From assembly GCA_027489295.1 (NCBI GenBank), contig JAIYAA010000130.1, positions 1 through 5,275 of the forward strand: a DNA stretch of 5,275 bases, in the 5' to 3' direction. The translations under genes were made by a program, and so were the position numbers. The notes below the pieces were generated by a model. That model saw only the letters and a list, made by a program, of their open reading frames with translations, had not been told where the DNA came from and made no database searches. The DNA is from Sphingomonadales bacterium. GTDB lineage: Bacteria > Pseudomonadota > Alphaproteobacteria > Sphingomonadales > Sphingomonadaceae. Shown here piece after piece: positions 1 through 5,275 of this stretch. Position 1 is the first letter of the stretch; each line of letters begins with the position of its first letter.

Positions 1-185
1 ACGCCCACCGCAACCAGGAAGCCGGGAAACACCATGTCGGCGGGCGCCCAGCCCTGCCAGTGCGCGTGCTGGAGCCACCAATAGCTGTGCATCCAGTCGC
101 CAGGGCTGGTCACCAGGATCATGCCGGCGACCGCCAATCCGCGAAAGACGTCCAGCACATCGAGCCGCCCGGTGCTGCCCTGCAT
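1..185 (-). CDS. Heparan-alpha-glucosaminide N-acetyltransferase-like membrane acyltransferase (N-terminal fragment)
   Basis: The reverse strand opens with ATG at 185 and stays open to the window edge, giving 61 full codons of the N-terminus; the rest lies to the left of the window. The peptide begins MQGSTGRLDVLDVFRGLAVA and continues through GMILVTSPGDW, a WLQHAHWQGWAPADMVFPGF stretch and LVAVGV. The pattern (R-LDV-RGLAVAGMI, then PGDW, then a Trp/His-rich HAxWxGW segment, then D-VFP-F) is the signature of the bacterial HGSNAT-like family (COG4299/DUF5009). These are polytopic inner-membrane proteins thought to move acetyl groups across the membrane; most bacterial members have no proven substrate. 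Residues 13-27 form the first membrane segment. The start is well supported by a strong ribosome binding site. The gene lies codirectionally downstream of gyrB but is separated from it by a terminator, so it is probably transcribed independently. Family assignment is by recognition from a short fragment. Confidence 0.82.
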   Translation of the reverse strand, partial: MQGSTGRLDVLDVFRGLAVAGMILVTSPGDWMHSYWWLQHAHWQGWAPADMVFPGFLVAVG

Positions 186-191
186 CGCGAT

Positions 192-200
192 TCCTCCCCC
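192..200 (-). promoter_or_regulatory. Strong Shine-Dalgarno site for the acyltransferase gene
   Basis: Read on the minus strand, GGGGGAGGA lies six bases before the ATG at 185. It is the best ribosome binding site in the window and fixes the start of the acyltransferase gene. Confidence 0.7.
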
Positions 201-251
201 TGATCGAGGCAAACTGTGCAAAGGCACGCGCCCCGGCACAAGAGCGCATAG

Positions 252-289
252 AAAAAGCGCGCAGAGCCGAAGCTCCACGCGCCTTTTTT
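252..289 (-). terminator. gyrB: Intrinsic terminator downstream of gyrB, symmetric enough to work on both strands
   Basis: Arms at 257-267 and 272-282 form a stem of five GC pairs (GCGCG/CGCGC), a two-base internal mismatch and four further pairs (GAGC/GCTC on the minus strand), closed by a four-base loop at 268-271 (TTCG read on the minus strand, a stable tetraloop). An A-tract at 252-256 and a T-tract at 284-289 flank the stem. On the minus strand the hairpin is therefore followed directly by a run of five T, as expected for a Rho-independent terminator 20 bases past the gyrB stop. The T-tract on the other side makes it potentially bidirectional, although the nearest genes on both sides run leftward. 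Confidence 0.75.
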
Positions 290-308
290 CTTTGGCGAAG
301 ACCGTCGA

Positions 309-3888
<3,580 letters not shown>

Positions 3889-3889
<1 letters not shown>

Positions 3890-3894
3890 GGGAG
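3889..3894 (+). promoter_or_regulatory. Shine-Dalgarno site of the SOUL gene, overlapping the exonuclease stop codon
   Basis: AGGGAG begins at the last base of the exonuclease TGA and lies eight bases before ATG 3903. It decides the start of the SOUL gene, whose frame is open back to 3795 inside the exonuclease, and it suggests translational coupling. A GTG at 3900 directly precedes the ATG in frame and could be used instead with almost no change to the protein. Confidence 0.6.
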
Positions 3895-3902
3895 ATCTGG
3901 TG

Positions 3903-4508
3903 ATGGCGAACGGCAAGACCTGGGCCTGGGTGGGCGGCCTGCTGGGCGGCGCGGTGATCGCGGGCGCGGCGACCTATTACGCATTCGAGAAGGCGAGCGA
4001 GCAGCCGCCCTTCACCCTGGTGGAAAAGGACGGCGCCTTCGAAATCCGCGACTATCCGGCGCTGGTGGTAGCCGAGACGCGCGCGATCGGCACCCGCGAC
4101 GCGGCGCTGAATGCCGGCTTCGGCCGCCTCGCCGAATATATCTTCGCCAAAAGGCGTGGCGACAATGGCGGCAGCGGCGGCGAGAAGATTTCGATGACCG
4201 CGCCGGTGCTCAGCGCGCAGCAGGATGGCAGCTGGCGAACCCAGTTCGTCATGCCCTCCAAGTTCACGCTGGCGACGCTGCCAAAGCCCGCCGACAATGT
4301 CGACCTTGCGACCCGCCCGGCGCGGCGGGTGGCAGTGCTGCGCTTCGCAGGGTCGCCCGACGATGCGGCGCTGGCCAAGCGCGAGGCCGAGCTGCGCAGC
4401 TGGCTCGCGGCGAAGGGCATCAACGGCGGCGCGGTGGAATATGCCTTCTACAACTCGCCCTTCATCCCGGGCCCGCTCCGCCGCAACGAAGTGCTGATCG
4501 CGCTGTAA
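3903..4508 (+). CDS. SOUL-family (heme-binding-protein-like) protein with N-terminal membrane anchor
   Basis: The 201-residue protein has one hydrophobic N-terminal segment (about 6-28, glycine/alanine-rich), best read as an uncleaved membrane anchor or signal anchor that places the domain in the periplasm. The SOUL/HBP domain fills 36-201. It shows PPFTLVEKDGAFEIRDYPAL, a helix ending in LAEYIFAK, the conserved EKISMTAPV at 94-102, FVMPSKFTL, and the C-terminal YNSPFIPGPLRRNEV. Family members bind heme or other porphyrins; eukaryotic examples are p22HBP and SOUL, while the bacterial role is unsettled. The protein contains no histidine and no cysteine, so the His ligand used by vertebrate SOUL is absent and any heme binding would resemble p22HBP. 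It lies 13 bases after the exonuclease gene and probably shares its transcript. ATG 3903 is preferred over upstream in-frame starts because of the ribosome binding site and because the membrane segment follows at once. Confidence 0.9.
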   Translation: MANGKTWAWVGGLLGGAVIAGAATYYAFEKASEQPPFTLVEKDGAFEIRDYPALVVAETRAIGTRDAALNAGFGRLAEYIFAKRRGDNGGSGGEKISMTAPVLSAQQDGSWRTQFVMPSKFTLATLPKPADNVDLATRPARRVAVLRFAGSPDDAALAKREAELRSWLAAKGINGGAVEYAFYNSPFIPGPLRRNEVLIAL

Positions 4509-4546
4509 CACCGCATTGGGGGCAGGAAGGTCCCCGCCGCTCTCCA

Positions 4547-4646
4547 CCCGTCATCCCGGCGAAAGCCGGGATCCAGTCGCCTATCGCTCGCAGCAGGCGC
4601 CGATCCGGAGCCCCCAATGGATCCCGGCTTTCGCCGGGATGACGGG
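4547..4646. repeat. REPIN-like inverted-repeat element (two palindromic units facing each other)
   Basis: Arms at 4547-4575 and 4618-4646 are exact reverse complements over 29 bases and are separated by a 42-base spacer. Each arm is itself a hairpin: ATCCCGGC, loop GAAA, GCCGGGAT at 4553-4572, and the mirror copy at 4621-4640 whose loop reads GAAA on the minus strand. The spacer adds a small hairpin (CGCCT 4578-4582 with AGGCG 4595-4599). The core CGTCATCCCGGCGAAAGC is a dispersed repeat I recognise from many sphingomonad and other proteobacterial genomes, where chance translation gives VIPAKAGI or DPGFRRDD peptides. A pair of such units in inverted orientation matches REPIN architecture, which is mobilised in trans by RAYT transposases in other groups. 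No transposase or target duplication is visible. Located after the SOUL stop, it could fold in mRNA and protect or attenuate the transcript; there is no T-tract, so it is not a classical terminator. Confidence 0.85.
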
Positions 4647-4711
4647 GGGTTGGTAGCTGCCACAGCCCATTGTGCCCCGATCTTGCCGCGGAGCCTTTTT
4701 AGAGAACCCCC

Positions 4712-5182
4712 ATGACGATTCGCATGCTTCTCGCCGCCGCCGCGCTTGCCTTCGGCTCGCTCTTCGCCACCTCCGCCGCGCAGGCGCAGGCGCGCGATCC
4801 CTTTGGCGAGTGCCTGCGCACGCACAGCAGCCGCGCCGATCGCGACGTGCTGATCCGTTGGGTCTATGCCGCCGTCTCGCAGAGCGCCGCGGTACGCGAC
4901 ATGGTGCGGCTGGACGAAGGTCGCCGCGTGCAGGCAAGCCAGCAGGCCGGCCAGCTGATCACCCGCCTCGTCACCCGCGATTGCCGCGTCGAGGCGATGG
5001 ATCGGATCAAGCGCGATCCCGGCGCGATCCAGAACAGCTTCAGCGCGCTCGGCCGCGCCGCGCTGATGGACCTGGCGCAGGACCCGGCCGTGGTCGGTAC
5101 GCTCGCGGGTGTGCTGCAGTATACCGACATGGGCAGCATCACGATGATGCTGATGGAAGGCGGCCTGCGCCCCGGGAACTGA
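4712..5182 (+). CDS. Small secreted protein of unknown function
   Basis: I do not recognise a family. The 156-residue product starts with MTIRMLLAAAALAFGSLFAT, a classical signal peptide (short basic n-region, alanine/leucine core), with likely cleavage after Ala25 or Ala27 in the AAQAQA stretch, leaving about 130 residues in the periplasm. The mature part looks helical and charged, with no further membrane segment. It has exactly two cysteines, Cys34 (FGECLRTHS) and Cys91 (VTRDCRVEA), which could form one disulfide. The C-terminal third is hydrophobic and methionine-rich (SITMMLMEGG). Codon use and composition match the neighbours, with GC-rich third positions. The ribosome binding site is weak (AGAG at 4701-4704, seven bases before the ATG). 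ATG 4724 (Met5) is an alternative that keeps the signal peptide. The gene has its own intergenic region and converges with the next gene, so it is probably monocistronic. It may be a conserved sphingomonad hypothetical; this is untested. Confidence 0.8.
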   Translation: MTIRMLLAAAALAFGSLFATSAAQAQARDPFGECLRTHSSRADRDVLIRWVYAAVSQSAAVRDMVRLDEGRRVQASQQAGQLITRLVTRDCRVEAMDRIKRDPGAIQNSFSALGRAALMDLAQDPAVVGTLAGVLQYTDMGSITMMLMEGGLRPGN

Positions 5183-5188
5183 CCGGGA

Positions 5189-5275
5189 TCAGCGCACGAA
5201 CCGCACCCGCGCCACCACCGGGTAATGATCGCTCGGGTAGACCGGCCCGCGATGCGTCGCCACCGTGGCGATCCG
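5189..5275 (-). CDS. Endonuclease/exonuclease/phosphatase-family protein (C-terminal 28 residues)
   Basis: The reverse strand is open from the window edge to a TGA at 5191-5189. The 28 visible residues end in GPVYPSDHYPVVARVRFVR. The SDHYPVVA motif is the conserved C-terminal SDHxPV of the endonuclease/exonuclease/phosphatase (EEP, DNase I-like) fold, in which the histidine is the catalytic base. The preceding TVATHRG would correspond to the strand before it. Members include exonuclease III, sphingomyelinases and inositol phosphatases; the fragment is too short to choose among them. The stop lies six bases from the convergent stop of the secreted-protein gene, leaving no room for a separate terminator. 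Confidence 0.75.
   Translation of the reverse strand, partial: RIATVATHRGPVYPSDHYPVVARVRFVR

Noticed and set aside
4690..4700. GGAGCCTTTTT before the secreted-protein gene as a possible terminator of the SOUL transcript.
   Set aside because: I found no stable hairpin ending directly before the T-run, and it lies only 11 bases before a start codon.
4581..4937. Minus-strand open frames containing VIPAKAGIHW and DPGFRRDDG-type peptides.
   Set aside because: These peptides are the chance translation of the dispersed palindromic repeat, a common false gene call; the rest is antisense to the secreted-protein gene.
5171..5187. A small hairpin CCCGG/CCGGG around the stop codon of the secreted-protein gene, between the convergent genes.
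   Set aside because: The stem is only five pairs with a seven-base loop and no T-tract on either side, too weak to call a terminator.

Overview
The window looks like ordinary chromosomal DNA from an alphaproteobacterium, most likely of the order Sphingomonadales (Sphingomonas-like). The evidence is the high G+C content, the GyrB N-terminus and sequence, a ligase-associated exonuclease of the type common in alphaproteobacteria, and the CGTCATCCCGGC-GAAA-GCCGGGAT repeat typical of these genomes. This placement is from recognition, not from a database search.

Layout from left to right. Positions 1-185 (minus strand) hold the 5' end of a membrane acyltransferase of the heparan-alpha-glucosaminide N-acetyltransferase-like family; its C-terminus lies outside the window. 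A hairpin terminator (about 252-289) separates it from gyrB (309-2801, minus), a complete 830-residue DNA gyrase subunit B. A 92-bp divergent intergenic region follows. It leads on the plus strand to a metallo-beta-lactamase/beta-CASP exonuclease of the ligase-associated DNA repair family (2894-3889). Thirteen bases later comes a membrane-anchored SOUL-family protein (3903-4508), probably in the same operon. The 203-bp gap after it contains a 100-bp REPIN-like element (4547-4646): two exactly inverted 29-nt arms, each itself a hairpin. Next is a small secreted protein of unknown function (4712-5182, plus). At the right edge is the C-terminus of an endonuclease/exonuclease/phosphatase-family protein (5189-5275, minus), convergent with it.

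How the genes fit together. GyrB supplies the ATPase subunit of gyrase, and the divergently transcribed exonuclease belongs to a family normally coupled to an ATP-dependent DNA ligase. No ligase or helicase partner is visible here; the next gene is a SOUL protein instead. I see no phage, transposase, CRISPR array, tRNA or rRNA, and no convincing sign of a new multi-gene system. The points most worth a second look are the REPIN-like element, the exonuclease-SOUL pairing, the SOUL protein without any histidine or cysteine, the possible leaderless start of gyrB, and the unknown secreted protein.
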